NCBI RefSeq assembly: GCF_014489615.1
Contig: NZ_CP060825.1
Location: 5,750,001-5,814,000 of the forward strand
Reading direction: 5' to 3'
DNA from: Streptomyces genisteinicus
GTDB taxonomy: Bacteria; Actinomycetota; Actinomycetes; Streptomycetales; Streptomycetaceae
Length of the DNA stretch: 64,000 bases
The translations under genes were made by a program, and so were the position numbers. Positions 25,070-34,500 of the stretch are shown one piece after another. Below the pieces are notes generated by a model. The model did no database searches and was not told where the DNA came from. It saw only the letters and a list, made by a program, of their open reading frames with translations. The first letter of the stretch is position 1; every line of letters starts with the position of its first letter.

Positions 25070-25083
25070 GAGGCGATCGCCTC
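25070..25083. promoter_or_regulatory. 14-bp perfect palindrome in a divergent promoter
   Basis: GAGGCGATCGCCTC lies 14 bp upstream of the methyltransferase ATG and 74 bp before the P-loop gene. Its position suits an operator; the cognate regulator is unknown. Confidence 0.4.
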
Positions 25084-25156
25084 CGTCGAGTAGGCTTTCG
25101 AAGTATTTCCGGGATTCGGCGCACGAAGTCGAACGAATACATTGAGGTGCTGTCGC

Positions 25157-25765
25157 ATGCCGCACTCCGCCCCCTCCGCAGACTCCGGCCGCTCCGCCCG
25201 TCCGGCCCCGCTGCCCGCGCTGGTCGTGGTGAGCGGGCCGCCGGGATCGGGCAAGACGACGCTGGCCCGGGAGCTCGCGGAGCGGCTGGGCTGTCCCGCG
25301 GTCATCCGGGACGAGATCAAGCAGGGGATGGTGCTGAACACCCCCGGGCACCGCAGCGGCGGCCACGACCCCCTCGACCACCGGACGCTGGACGTCTTCT
25401 TCGAGGTGCTGACCGCCCTGCTGGCGGCGGGGACGACCGTGGTCGCCGAGGCCGCCTTCCAGGACGGGCTCTGGCGGCGCGGGCTGGAGCCCCTGTCGGC
25501 GCTGTCGCGGATCAGGGTGGTGCGCTGCGCCACGCCGTCGGGGGTGGCCCGCGACCGCGTCGCCCGCCGCGCCGACGGATCGCCCCACCGGGCCGCCCAC
25601 GCCGACCGGGAACTGCTGGACGCCATCGCGTCCGGACGCTTCTCCCACGAGGGGTTCCGGCACATCTCGCTGGACGTGCCGACGCTGACGGTGGACACCT
25701 CGGACGGCTACCGGCCCGGTCTGGACGACGTCGAAGCGTTTCTCAGGCGCCCCGGGGCCGCCTGA
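25157..25765 (+). CDS. P-loop kinase-like ATPase (AAA_33 / chloramphenicol phosphotransferase-like)
   Basis: 202 residues; ATG 25157 with GAGG upstream. Walker A GPPGSGKTT (about residues 27-34) follows the beta-1 strand PALVVVSG. VIRDEIKQGM and TTVVAEAAFQD give the second acidic motif, and VARDRVARRADGSPHRAAH looks like the lid Arg segment of small-molecule kinases. The size and order of motifs fit zeta-toxin/chloramphenicol phosphotransferase-like kinases that phosphorylate small molecules. It could serve self-resistance or a biosynthetic step of the cluster to its left, or be unrelated. The kinase fold is well supported, the substrate not at all. Confidence 0.75.
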   Translation: MPHSAPSADSGRSARPAPLPALVVVSGPPGSGKTTLARELAERLGCPAVIRDEIKQGMVLNTPGHRSGGHDPLDHRTLDVFFEVLTALLAAGTTVVAEAAFQDGLWRRGLEPLSALSRIRVVRCATPSGVARDRVARRADGSPHRAAHADRELLDAIASGRFSHEGFRHISLDVPTLTVDTSDGYRPGLDDVEAFLRRPGAA

Positions 25766-25850
25766 GAAGACCGGCCCGGCGGCGCCGCCGGGCGGCGGAG
25801 CGCCCCGGTCCCGGGGCAGCACCGACGGCAAGGTGTTGCACGGTCTGCAC

Positions 25851-25856
25851 TAGCCT
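25851..25856 (+). promoter_or_regulatory. Probable -10 element of the first LacI gene (leaderless)
   Basis: TAGCCT sits 7 bases before GTG 25864, the same geometry as TATTCT before the second copy, and both are followed by TTGCG. The transcript probably begins at or next to the start codon. No -35 hexamer is recognisable; TTGCAC at 25836 is too close. Confidence 0.4.
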
Positions 25857-25863
25857 TGCGCGG

Positions 25864-26877
25864 GTGACGCGACGACTTGCTCAGGTGGCGAAGAAGGTTG
25901 GGGTCTCGGAGGCCACGGTGTCCCGGGTGCTCAATGGGAAGCCGGGGGTGTCGGAGGCGACGCGGCAGTCGGTGCTGACGGCGCTGGATGTGCTGGGTTA
26001 TGAGCGTCCGACGCAGTTGCGGGGTGAGCGTGCGCGGTTGGTGGGGTTGGTGCTGCCGGAGTTGCAGAATCCGATCTTTCCGGCGTTTGCCGAGGTGATC
26101 GGTGGTGCGTTGGCGCAGCAGGGGTTGACGCCGGTGTTGTGCACGCAGACGAAGGGGGGTGTGTCGGAGGCGGATTACGTGGAGTTGTTGTTGCAGCAGC
26201 AGGTGTCGGGTGTGGTGTTCGCGGGTGGGTTGTTCGCGCAGGCCGATGCGCCTCATGAGCATTACCGGCTGCTTGCGGAGCGTCGTATTCCGGTGGTGTT
26301 GGTGAACGCGGCGATCGAGGGGCTCGATTTTCCGTGTGTGGCGTGTGACGACGCGGTGGCGGTGGAGCAGTCGTGGCGGCATCTGGTGTCGCTGGGGCAC
26401 GAGCGGATCGGGCTGGTCCTCGGCCCGGCCGACCACATCCCCTCCCGGCGCAAGCTCGCCTCCGCCGAGCGCACGGCGAAGGCCCTCGGCTCCGCGCTCC
26501 GTCCCGAGTTCGTGGAGCGGTCGATGTTCTCGCTGGAGGGCGGTCAGGCGGCGGCGTCGCGGCTGCTGGAGCGGGGGGTGACGGGGATCGTGTGCGCGTC
26601 CGATCCGCTGGCGCTGGGGGCGGTGCGTGCGGCGCGCAGGCGGGGTCTGTCGGTGCCGGGGGACGTGTCGGTGGTGGGATACGACGATTCGGCGTTCATG
26701 ACGTGCACGGAGCCGCCGCTGACCACGGTGCGGCAGCCGATCGAGGCGATGGGGCGGGCGGCTGTGGAGCTGCTGGCGACCCAGATCGAGGGCAGCGAGG
26801 TGCCGCACAGCGAGCTTCTCTTCGAGCCGGAGCTCGTCGTCCGCGGCTCCACCGCCCAGGCCGCCGCCGGGTCGTAG
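25864..26877 (+). CDS. LacI-family transcriptional regulator, copy 1
   Basis: 337 residues. The N-terminal HTH is RLAQVAKKVGVSEATVSRVLNGKPGVSEATR with the hinge ALDVLGYERPTQLRGERAR, followed by a periplasmic-binding-like sensor domain (VGLVLPELQNPIFPAFAEVI, VVGYDDSAFMTCTEPPLTTVRQP). Its protein sequence matches the regulator at 35901-36956 from residue 2 to about 333; only the extreme C-terminus and the start codon (GTG here, ATG there) differ. The nucleotide differences seen are all synonymous. It probably binds the same operators as its twin and controls the alpha-glucan locus to its right. The first ~500 bp use many TTG Leu and GTT/GTG-type codons, unlike neighbours, then switch to ordinary C-ending codons. 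Confidence 0.95.
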   Translation: MTRRLAQVAKKVGVSEATVSRVLNGKPGVSEATRQSVLTALDVLGYERPTQLRGERARLVGLVLPELQNPIFPAFAEVIGGALAQQGLTPVLCTQTKGGVSEADYVELLLQQQVSGVVFAGGLFAQADAPHEHYRLLAERRIPVVLVNAAIEGLDFPCVACDDAVAVEQSWRHLVSLGHERIGLVLGPADHIPSRRKLASAERTAKALGSALRPEFVERSMFSLEGGQAAASRLLERGVTGIVCASDPLALGAVRAARRRGLSVPGDVSVVGYDDSAFMTCTEPPLTTVRQPIEAMGRAAVELLATQIEGSEVPHSELLFEPELVVRGSTAQAAAGS

Positions 26878-26910
26878 CCCTCCCTTCGCGCGCGGGCGGC
26901 GGGCCCGCCG

Positions 26911-27330
26911 TCAGCGATCCGCGGTGCCCGGCGGGACCACCCACTGCGCGGGCTGTCCGGTGAGAGACGCGATCATGTCGACGTCGCCGTCGTAGTGGAG
27001 CACCGTCAGCCGGTTCGTCTCCGCGATGGCCGAGATCAGCAGGTAGGGCAGCGGCAGCGCGCGGTGGAAGCCGGCGTTCAGCGCATGGCGCTGGATGTCC
27101 AGGGCTCGCGCGAAGGTGCCGTCGTCCGCCCGCACGTAGTCGAACGCGTGCAGCCAGGTCCTGATGCGCAACGCCTCGGCGCCGTCCCGTGCGGAGTGCA
27201 CCATCTCGTACTCGGTGGGCCGGCACACGGCGAGCAGGCAGCGCTCGTGCAGGGGTCTCAGCACGGTCTTCACCGCGGGCTTCGTCCAGCGTGCCAGGGC
27301 TGACTTGTCGATCAGGTACCGGTCCTGCAT
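26911..27330 (-). CDS. PIN-domain ribonuclease (VapC-like toxin)
   Basis: 139 residues; ATG 27330. MQDRYLIDKSALARW gives the N-terminal strand with the first catalytic Asp (Asp8), CRPTEYEMVHSAR supplies the Glu, and LTVLHYDGDVDMIA the C-terminal Asp pair. These are the acidic residues of the PIN nuclease fold. VapC toxins cleave RNA and pair with an antitoxin usually encoded just upstream. Here the ATG overlaps the stop (TGATG) of a frame that runs from about 27437 and encodes only ~35 residues (containing MAWFPAQYSMRSRRN), too short and unlike VapB families I know. The antitoxin is therefore tiny, unusual or lost. Confidence 0.85.
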   Translation of the reverse strand: MQDRYLIDKSALARWTKPAVKTVLRPLHERCLLAVCRPTEYEMVHSARDGAEALRIRTWLHAFDYVRADDGTFARALDIQRHALNAGFHRALPLPYLLISAIAETNRLTVLHYDGDVDMIASLTGQPAQWVVPPGTADR

Positions 27331-27869
27331 CAGGCGGCGTCGCCCTCGCCCCGGGGCGCACCTCGCTTGAGGGAGCCGTCGGCGTTCCGCCGCGAGCGCA
27401 TCGAATACTGAGCGGGGAACCACGCCATGTCGAACACCCGGACGATCGACGGCGTCGCCAAGGACGCCGTCCCCGGCCCGCGCGACGCGAAGAACGGCGC
27501 CCGGTGAAGTGACCCGGTGAGGCGGCCCGCCGAGTGGCCCCCGACAGCCCCCTGCCCTGCGGCAGGGGGCTGCTTCCTGCGTGCGCCCAACCCCTCCTGC
27601 GTACCGAACCGTTGACAAAGTCGATACCTGGTAGAAACCTGTCACCTCAGCGCTGCAAAAGATTGACTGAATCACTCAACTTTTTGATTCACGGCGTTTC
27701 AGGGTTCACCAGGGCATCGCCGACGCCTGGTGAGCCCGCCACCGTCCACCAGGCGCACCCGTGCCCCGTACACCCCGCGTCCCACCCGTCCCGACGCCTG
27801 TGCGCCGGAGGGGGAGGGGCCGGGGCCGCACGGCCGGGCGCGCCCAGGGAAAGGGAACGAGAGGGCCTC
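27331..27869. other. Intergenic region: possible PIN partner, terminator and glucanase promoter
   Basis: The left part holds a doubtful short frame on the minus strand ending at 27330. The middle holds the hairpin at 27545-27572. The right part (27600-27700) is AT-rich and probably carries the glucanase promoter: TTGACA occurs at 27612-27617 without a well-spaced -10, and an inverted repeat TGAATCA (27668-27674) / TGATTCA (27685-27691) could be an operator. No convincing longer gene. Confidence 0.5.
27545..27572. terminator. Perfect 12-bp stem hairpin
   Basis: CAGCCCCCTGCC (27545-27556), loop CTGC, then GGCAGGGGGCTG (27561-27572). It insulates the PIN gene region from the glucanase promoter. 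Confidence 0.7.
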
Positions 27870-30800
27870 ATGAGAGGGACACATCACGGCCGGCGACTCT
27901 TCGCCGGCCTGGTGACGACCGGTCTGGTCGCGGTAGGGCTGCTGCCGGTCGCAGCCCACGCCGCCGACGGACAGAACCTTGCGCTCGGCAGACCGGCCAC
28001 GGCCGGCGGATCGCATTCCGGCTACCCGGCGGGCAATGTCACCGACGGAAGCCAGGCGTCCTACTGGGAGGGGCCGCTCGGCTCCTTCCCCCAGTGGGTG
28101 CAGATCGACCTCGGCACCACGGTCGACGTCGACGAGGTGGTGCTGAAGCTCCCCTCGTCGTGGGAGGCGCGCACCGAGACCCTCAGCGTCCAGGGCAGCA
28201 CCGACGGCAGCGGGTTCAGCACGCTCTCCGCCACGGCGGGCCGGGCCTTCTCCCCGGCGTCCGGCAACGCGGTCAGCCTCGACGTGGACGCCGCGGCGCG
28301 CTTCATACGGGTGCAGGTCACCGGCAACACCGGCTGGAACGCCGCCCAGTTGTCGGAGGTGGAGATCTACGGCGAGGGCGGCGGCACCGACCCGGGCGAC
28401 CCGGGGGACCCGCCCCCGGCCGGGACCAACCTCGCCCTGCGCAAGCCGATCGAGGCGTCGTCGCACACGCAGACCTACGTCGCGGCCAACGCCAACGACG
28501 ACAGCACCAGCAGCTACTGGGAGGCGAGCGGCCAGCCGTCGACGCTGACCGTGAAGCTGGGCGCCGACGCGGACCTGTCCGGTGTCGTCCTCAAGCTCAA
28601 CCCCGACGCCGCCTGGGGCACCCGTACGCAGAGCATCCAGGTCCTCGGCCGCAAGGCCGGCGAGACGGCGTTCACGTCGCTCAAGAACCGCGCCGACTAC
28701 GTCTTCAACCCGGCGTCCAACCAGAACACCGTCAACATCGCGGTGTCCGGACGCTACGCCGACGTGCGCCTCCAGTTCTTCGGCAACACCGGCGGGGGCG
28801 GCGGCCAGATCGCCGAGTTCCAGGTCGTCGGCGCGGCCGCGCCCGCTCCCGACCTGACCGTCACCGATCTGACGTGGTCCCCCTCCGCCCCGTCGGAGAC
28901 GGACACGGTCACCGTCGACGCCACCGTGCGCAACACCGGCACCGCCGCCTCGCCGGCGACCACGGTGAACGTCAGCCTCGAGGGCGCCGCCGCGGGCAGC
29001 GCGGCCGTCGGCGCCCTGGCGGCCGGCGCCTCGGTGAAGGTCCCCGTCCAGGTGGGCAAGCGGCCCATGGGCAGCTACACCGTCTCCGCGGTCGTCGACC
29101 CCACGGACACGGTCGCCGAACTGGACAACACCAACAACAGCCGCACCGCCGCCGCCAAGCTGGTGGTCGGCCAGGCACCCGGACCGGACCTCCAGGTCAC
29201 GGGCATCACCACCAACCCGTCGAGCCCGGCCGTCGGCGCCACCGTCGGCTTCACCGTCGCCGTCCAGAACCGCGGCACCACGTCGGTGCCGGCCGGCTCC
29301 GTCACCCGGCTGACCGTCGGCTCCACCACGCTGAACGGCACCACCGGCGCCATCGCCGCGGGCGCCACGGCGAACGTCGCCATCAGCGGGAGCTGGACCG
29401 CGACCAGCGGCGGAGCCACGCTCACCGCCACCGCCGACGCCACCGGCACGGTCACGGAGACCAACGAGGGCAACAACACCTTCGCCCGCTCCCTGGTCGT
29501 CGGACGCGGCGCGGCCGTGCCGTACACGGAGTACGAGGCGGAGGACGGACGCCACAACGGCACCCTGCTCCAGGCCGACGCCAAGCGCACCTTCGGCCAC
29601 ACCAACTTCGCCACCGAGTCCTCGGGCCGCGAGTCGGTCCGCCTGAACTCCACGGGCCAGTACGTGGAGTTCACCTCCACCAGCGCCGCGAACTCGATCG
29701 TCGTGCGCAACTCGATCCCCGACGCGGCGGCCGGCGGCGGCCAGGAGGCGACCATCAGCCTCTACGCCAACGGGCAGTTCGTCCGCAAGCTCAACCTGTC
29801 GTCGAAGCACAGCTGGCTCTACGGCAGCACCGACGACCCGGAGGGCCTCACCAACCGTCCCGGCGGCGACGCCCGCCGGCTGTTCGACGAGTCGCACGCC
29901 CTGCTGACCCAGACCTACCCGCAGGGCACGGTGTTCCGCCTCCAGCGCGACGCCGGCGACAGCGCCGCCTTCTACATCATCGACCTGATCGACCTGGAGC
30001 AGGTCGCGGCACCGGCCGCCAAGCCGGCCGAGTGCGTCTCGATCACCGACTACGGCGCGGTGCCGAACGACGGCATCGACGACGCGGACGCCCTCCAGCG
30101 CGCCGTCACGGCGGACCAGAAGGGCGAGATCCCCTGCGTGTGGATCCCGGCGGGCCAGTGGCGCCAGGAGAAGAAGATCCTCACCGACGACCCGCTGAAC
30201 CGCGGCCAGTTCAACCAGGTGGGCATCCGTGACGTCACCGTCCGCGGCGCCGGCATGTGGCACTCGCAGCTGTACTCGCTGACCCCGCCGCACCAGGCGG
30301 GCGGCATCAACCACCCGCACGAGGGCAACTTCGGCTTCGACATCGACCACAACACCAAGATCTCCGACATCGCGATCTTCGGCTCCGGCACCATCCGCGG
30401 CGGCGACGGCAACGCGGAGGGCGGTGTCGCCCTCAACGGCCGCTTCGGCAAGGACACGAAGATCAGCAACGTCTGGATCGAGCACGCCAACGTGGGCGCC
30501 TGGGTCGGACGCGACTACTCGAACATCCCCGAGCTGTGGGGACCGGGCGACGGCGTCGAGTTCAGCGGCGTCCGCATCCGCAACACCTACGCCGACGGCG
30601 TCAACTTCGCCAACGGCACCCGCAACTCGACCGTCTACAACTCCTCCTTCCGCAACACCGGTGACGACGCGCTCGCCGTGTGGGCCAGCAAGTACGTCAA
30701 GGACACCTCCGTCGACGTCGGCCACGACAACCACTTCCGCAACAACACCATCCAGCTGCCCTGGCGGGCCAACGGCATCGCCGTCTACGGCGGCTACGGC

Positions 30801-31298
30801 AACACCATCGAGAACAACCTGATCTCCGACACCATGAACTACCCGGGGATCATGCTGGCCACCGACCACGACCCGATCCCGTTCTCCGGCCAGACCCTGA
30901 TCGCCAACAACGGTCTGTACCGCACCGGCGGGGCGTTCTGGAACGAGGACCAGGAGTTCGGCGCGATCACCCTGTTCGCCCAGGGCCCCGACATCCCGGG
31001 GGTCACCATCCGCGACACGGACATCCACGACTCGACCTACGACGGCATCCAGTTCAAGACCGGCGGCGGCGCCATGCCGAACGTCCGGATCAGCAACGTG
31101 ACCATCGACAAGTCCAACAACGGGTCCGGAATCCTCGCCATGGGCGGCGCCCGCGGCAGCGCGACCCTGTCGGACGTCACCATCACCGGCTCGGCCGAGG
31201 GCGATGTCCTCGTCGAACCCGGCTCGCAGTTCGTGATCAACGGCTCGGCCGGGGCGGCATCCGTGCCGGCACACCACCGGCAGGCGCTGCGCGGCTGA
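27870..31298 (+). CDS. Secreted multidomain alpha-1,3-glucanase (GH87-type beta-helix)
   Basis: 1142 residues; ATG 27870 after GAGAGGG. Signal peptide 1-31 (AHA cleavage site); two discoidin/F5-8C-like galactose-binding folds (~36-170, NLALGRPATAGGSHSGYPAGN; ~185-325, NLALRKPIEASSHTQTYVAAN); two CARDB-like Ig modules (~328-545); a CBM35-like sandwich (~550-715, YTEYEAEDGRHNG); then a right-handed beta-helix (~720-1130, SITDYGAVPNDGIDDADALQ). YADGVNF and NTGDDALAVW place Asp909, Asp932 and Asp933, a one-plus-two acidic triad with the 23-24 residue spacing I recall for GH87 alpha-1,3-glucanases. It would depolymerise fungal-wall or bacterial alpha-1,3-glucan outside the cell. A second, larger homologue follows. 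Alternative: another alpha-glucan linkage (mycodextranase). Confidence 0.88.
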   Translation: MRGTHHGRRLFAGLVTTGLVAVGLLPVAAHAADGQNLALGRPATAGGSHSGYPAGNVTDGSQASYWEGPLGSFPQWVQIDLGTTVDVDEVVLKLPSSWEARTETLSVQGSTDGSGFSTLSATAGRAFSPASGNAVSLDVDAAARFIRVQVTGNTGWNAAQLSEVEIYGEGGGTDPGDPGDPPPAGTNLALRKPIEASSHTQTYVAANANDDSTSSYWEASGQPSTLTVKLGADADLSGVVLKLNPDAAWGTRTQSIQVLGRKAGETAFTSLKNRADYVFNPASNQNTVNIAVSGRYADVRLQFFGNTGGGGGQIAEFQVVGAAAPAPDLTVTDLTWSPSAPSETDTVTVDATVRNTGTAASPATTVNVSLEGAAAGSAAVGALAAGASVKVPVQVGKRPMGSYTVSAVVDPTDTVAELDNTNNSRTAAAKLVVGQAPGPDLQVTGITTNPSSPAVGATVGFTVAVQNRGTTSVPAGSVTRLTVGSTTLNGTTGAIAAGATANVAISGSWTATSGGATLTATADATGTVTETNEGNNTFARSLVVGRGAAVPYTEYEAEDGRHNGTLLQADAKRTFGHTNFATESSGRESVRLNSTGQYVEFTSTSAANSIVVRNSIPDAAAGGGQEATISLYANGQFVRKLNLSSKHSWLYGSTDDPEGLTNRPGGDARRLFDESHALLTQTYPQGTVFRLQRDAGDSAAFYIIDLIDLEQVAAPAAKPAECVSITDYGAVPNDGIDDADALQRAVTADQKGEIPCVWIPAGQWRQEKKILTDDPLNRGQFNQVGIRDVTVRGAGMWHSQLYSLTPPHQAGGINHPHEGNFGFDIDHNTKISDIAIFGSGTIRGGDGNAEGGVALNGRFGKDTKISNVWIEHANVGAWVGRDYSNIPELWGPGDGVEFSGVRIRNTYADGVNFANGTRNSTVYNSSFRNTGDDALAVWASKYVKDTSVDVGHDNHFRNNTIQLPWRANGIAVYGGYGNTIENNLISDTMNYPGIMLATDHDPIPFSGQTLIANNGLYRTGGAFWNEDQEFGAITLFAQGPDIPGVTIRDTDIHDSTYDGIQFKTGGGAMPNVRISNVTIDKSNNGSGILAMGGARGSATLSDVTITGSAEGDVLVEPGSQFVINGSAGAASVPAHHRQALRG

Positions 31299-31306
31299 CC
31301 GCACGC

Positions 31307-31346
31307 CCGCCCGTGACGCCCGGCCCCCGCCGGGCGCCACGGGCGG
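31307..31346 (+). terminator. Hairpin between the two glucanase genes
   Basis: Arms CCGCCCGTG (31307-31315) and CACGGGCGG (31338-31346) enclose GCCCGGC/GCCGGGC. It may end or attenuate the first glucanase transcript. Confidence 0.6.
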
Positions 31347-31505
31347 TACGCCGGACCGCCGCGCCGCCCGTCCACCCTGCGCGGCCCGGCCGTCCGGCCC
31401 CCGTTCCACCCCCACCGGTGCGCGTGCCGGACGTGCGCGCACCGCATCCACCCGTCGGCACCAGACCGCCCCGCCCGACCGCGGCGGGGCCGAGATCGGG
31501 GACGT

Positions 31506-34500
31506 ATGAGAACCCGCAAGGCCACGTCACGCGCCATGTGCGCCGTGCTGGCCACCAGCCTCCTGTCACTGGGAGGCCCGCTGCTGACCGCCGCCTCGGC
31601 GGCAGGCGGCCCCAACATCGCGGTGGGGGACCCGGCCGCCGCGAGCAGCTCCCACAACGAGTACGGCGCCGCCAACATCACCGACGGCAACCAGGGCACC
31701 TACTGGCAGAGCGCCGGCAACGGCCTGCCCCAGTGGGTCCAGACCGACCTGGGGGCCACCGCGCGCATCGACGAGGTCGTCCTCAAGCTGCCCGCCGGAT
31801 GGGAGAGCCGCACCCAGACCCTCGCGGTGCAGGGCAGCGCCGACGGCACCTCCTTCGCCACGCTCAAGGCGTCGGCGGCGTACTCCTTCACCCCCGGCAC
31901 GGGCAACACCGTCACCATCGCCTTCCCCGCGACCCAGACCCGCTTCGTGCGGGTGGCGGTCACCGCCAACACCGGCTGGGCGGCGGCGCAGCTCTCCGAG
32001 CTGGAGGTGCACGCGGCGGGGGAGTCCTCGGCCAACCTGGCGCGCGGCCGGGCCTTCACCGCCAGCAGCCACACCGAGGTCTACACGGCGGGCAACGCGG
32101 GCGACGGCAACAAGGCCACCTACTGGGAGAGCCGCAACAACGAGCTCCCGCAGTGGCTCCAGACCGACCTCGGGTCCGCGGTGCGGGTGAACAAGGCCGT
32201 GATCAAGCTCCCCGACGGCTGGGGCGCGCGCAGCCAGACGCTGAAGATCCAGGGCAGCACCGACGGCTCGTCCTTCACCGACCTCACCGCCGCGAAGGCG
32301 TACACCTTCGACGCGGCGGGCGCGAACACCGCCACGGTCTCCTTCGACGCGGCGACCACCCGCTACCTGCGGGTCCTCGTCAGCGCCAACAGCGTCCAGC
32401 CGGGCGCCCAGATCTCCGAGCTGGAGGTGTACGGCCCCGCGACCGGCGACACCCAGGCGCCGACCGCGCCCGCGAACCTGGCGTTCACCGAGCCGGCCAC
32501 CGGTCAGGTCCGCCTCACCTGGGACGCCGCCACCGACGACACCGCCGTCACCGGCTACGACGTCTACGCCGACGGCAGCCTGCTCACCTCGGTCGCCGGC
32601 AACGTCACCACCTTCACCGACAACCGTCCCGCCGGCACCCGTGTCAGCTACTACGTGCGGGCCAAGGACGCGGCGGGCAACCAGTCCGCGAACAGCAACA
32701 CCGTCACCCGCGCCGGGGACACCGGCGACACGGTCGCGCCGACCGCCCCGGCGAACCTGGCCCTCACCGAGCCGGCGGCCGGGCAGATCCGGCTGACCTG
32801 GGGGGCGTCCAGCGACAACACGGGCGTCACCGCCTACGACATCTACGCGAACAACACCCGCAGGGCCACCGTCGCGGGCAACGTGACCACCTTCACGGAG
32901 AGCCGGGCGGCGTCGGAGACCGTCACCTACTCCGTGCGCGCGAAGGACGCGGCGGGCAACGAGTCGCCGCACAGCAACTCCGTCACCCGCAACGGCAGCG
33001 GCGGCACCGGCTCCGACCTCGCGGTCTCCAAGCCGATCAGCGCCTCCTCCGTGATCCACACCTTCGTCGCGGAGAACGCCAACGACAACAACCGCGCCAC
33101 CTACTGGGAGGGCGGAGCCGGGGCCTACCCGAACACCCTCACCGTCAAGCTCGGCGCCAACGCGGACGTCTCCCGCCTGGTGCTGCGGCTCAGCCCCGAC
33201 TGGGGCCGCCGCACCCAGACCATCCAGGTCCTCGGCCGCGAGCAGAGCGCGTCCGGCTTCACCAGCCTCGTCGCCGCCAAGGAGTACGTCTTCGACCCGG
33301 CGGACGGGAACACGGTCACCGTGCCCGTCGACGCACGGACGGCCGACGTGCAGCTCCGCATCACCGCCAACAGCGGGTCGAGCGCCGGGCAGATCGCCGA
33401 CTTCCAGGTGATCGGCACCCCCGCGCCCAATCCCGACCTGGAGGTCACCGGTCTGACCGCCTCGCCGGCCTCGCCGGTCGAGTCGGACGAGATCACGGTC
33501 TCGGCCACCGTCCGCAACAGCGGCGCGGCCGCCGCCCCGGCGAGCAGGCTGGCCGTGCGGCTCGGCGGCACCACCGTCGCCACCGCGCAGGTGGGGGCCC
33601 TCGCGGCCGGTGCGCAGGCCACCGTCCAGGCGTCGATCGGCGCGCGTGACGCGGGCTCGTACCAGCTCGGCGCCGTCGCCGACGAGTCGGGCGCGGTCAT
33701 CGAGCAGAACGAGACCAACAACGCCTTCACCAGCCCCTCCGCGCTGGTCGTCAGGCCGGTCGCCAGCTCCGACCTGGTCGCCGCGCAGGTCACCACCACC
33801 CCGTCCTCCCCGGCCGCCGGTGACTCCGTGACCTTCAAGGTGGCCCTGAAGAACCAGGGCACCGTCGCCTCGGCGAGCGGCGGCCACGGGGTGAGCCTGG
33901 CCCTGGTCGACTCCCGCGGCACCACCGTCCGCACCTTCACCGGCAGCCATGACGGCGTCATCGCGGCCGGCGCCACCACCGCCCCGGTGAACCTCGGGAC
34001 CTGGACGGCCGCGAACGGCTCCTACACCCTGAAGGTCACCGTCGCCCCGGACAGCGCCGAGCTGCCGGTCAAGCGGGAGAACAACTCCTCGTCCCAGCCG
34101 CTCTTCGTGGGACGCGGCGCGAACATGCCGTACGACATGTACGAGGCGGAGGACGGCACCGCAGGCGGCGGCGCGCAGGTCGTCGGCCCCAACCGGACCA
34201 TCGGCGACATCGCCGGCGAGGCGTCCGGCCGCAAGGCCGTCAGCCTGGACGCCACCGGTGAGTACGTCGAGTTCACCACCCGGGCCAGCACCAACACCCT
34301 GGTGACCCGCTTCTCGATCCCGGACGCCCCGGGCGGCGGCGGCATCGACTCCACGATCAACGTGTACGTCAACGGCGTCATGAAGAAGGCGCTGCCGCTC
34401 ACCTCGAAGTACGCCTGGCTGTACGGCGCCGAGGCGTCGCCCGGCAACTCGCCCGGCTCGGGGGCGCCGCGTCACATCTACGACGAGGCGCACATCATGC

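Noticed and set aside
27427..27507. 26-codon plus-strand frame beginning MSNTRTIDG, considered as an antitoxin or small peptide
   Set aside because: Weak ribosome site, no similarity I recognise, and it is on the strand opposite to the PIN gene.
27612..27637. TTGACA/TAGAAA as a classical promoter for the first glucanase
   Set aside because: The spacer is 14 bp, too short; kept only as a weak hint in the intergenic entry.
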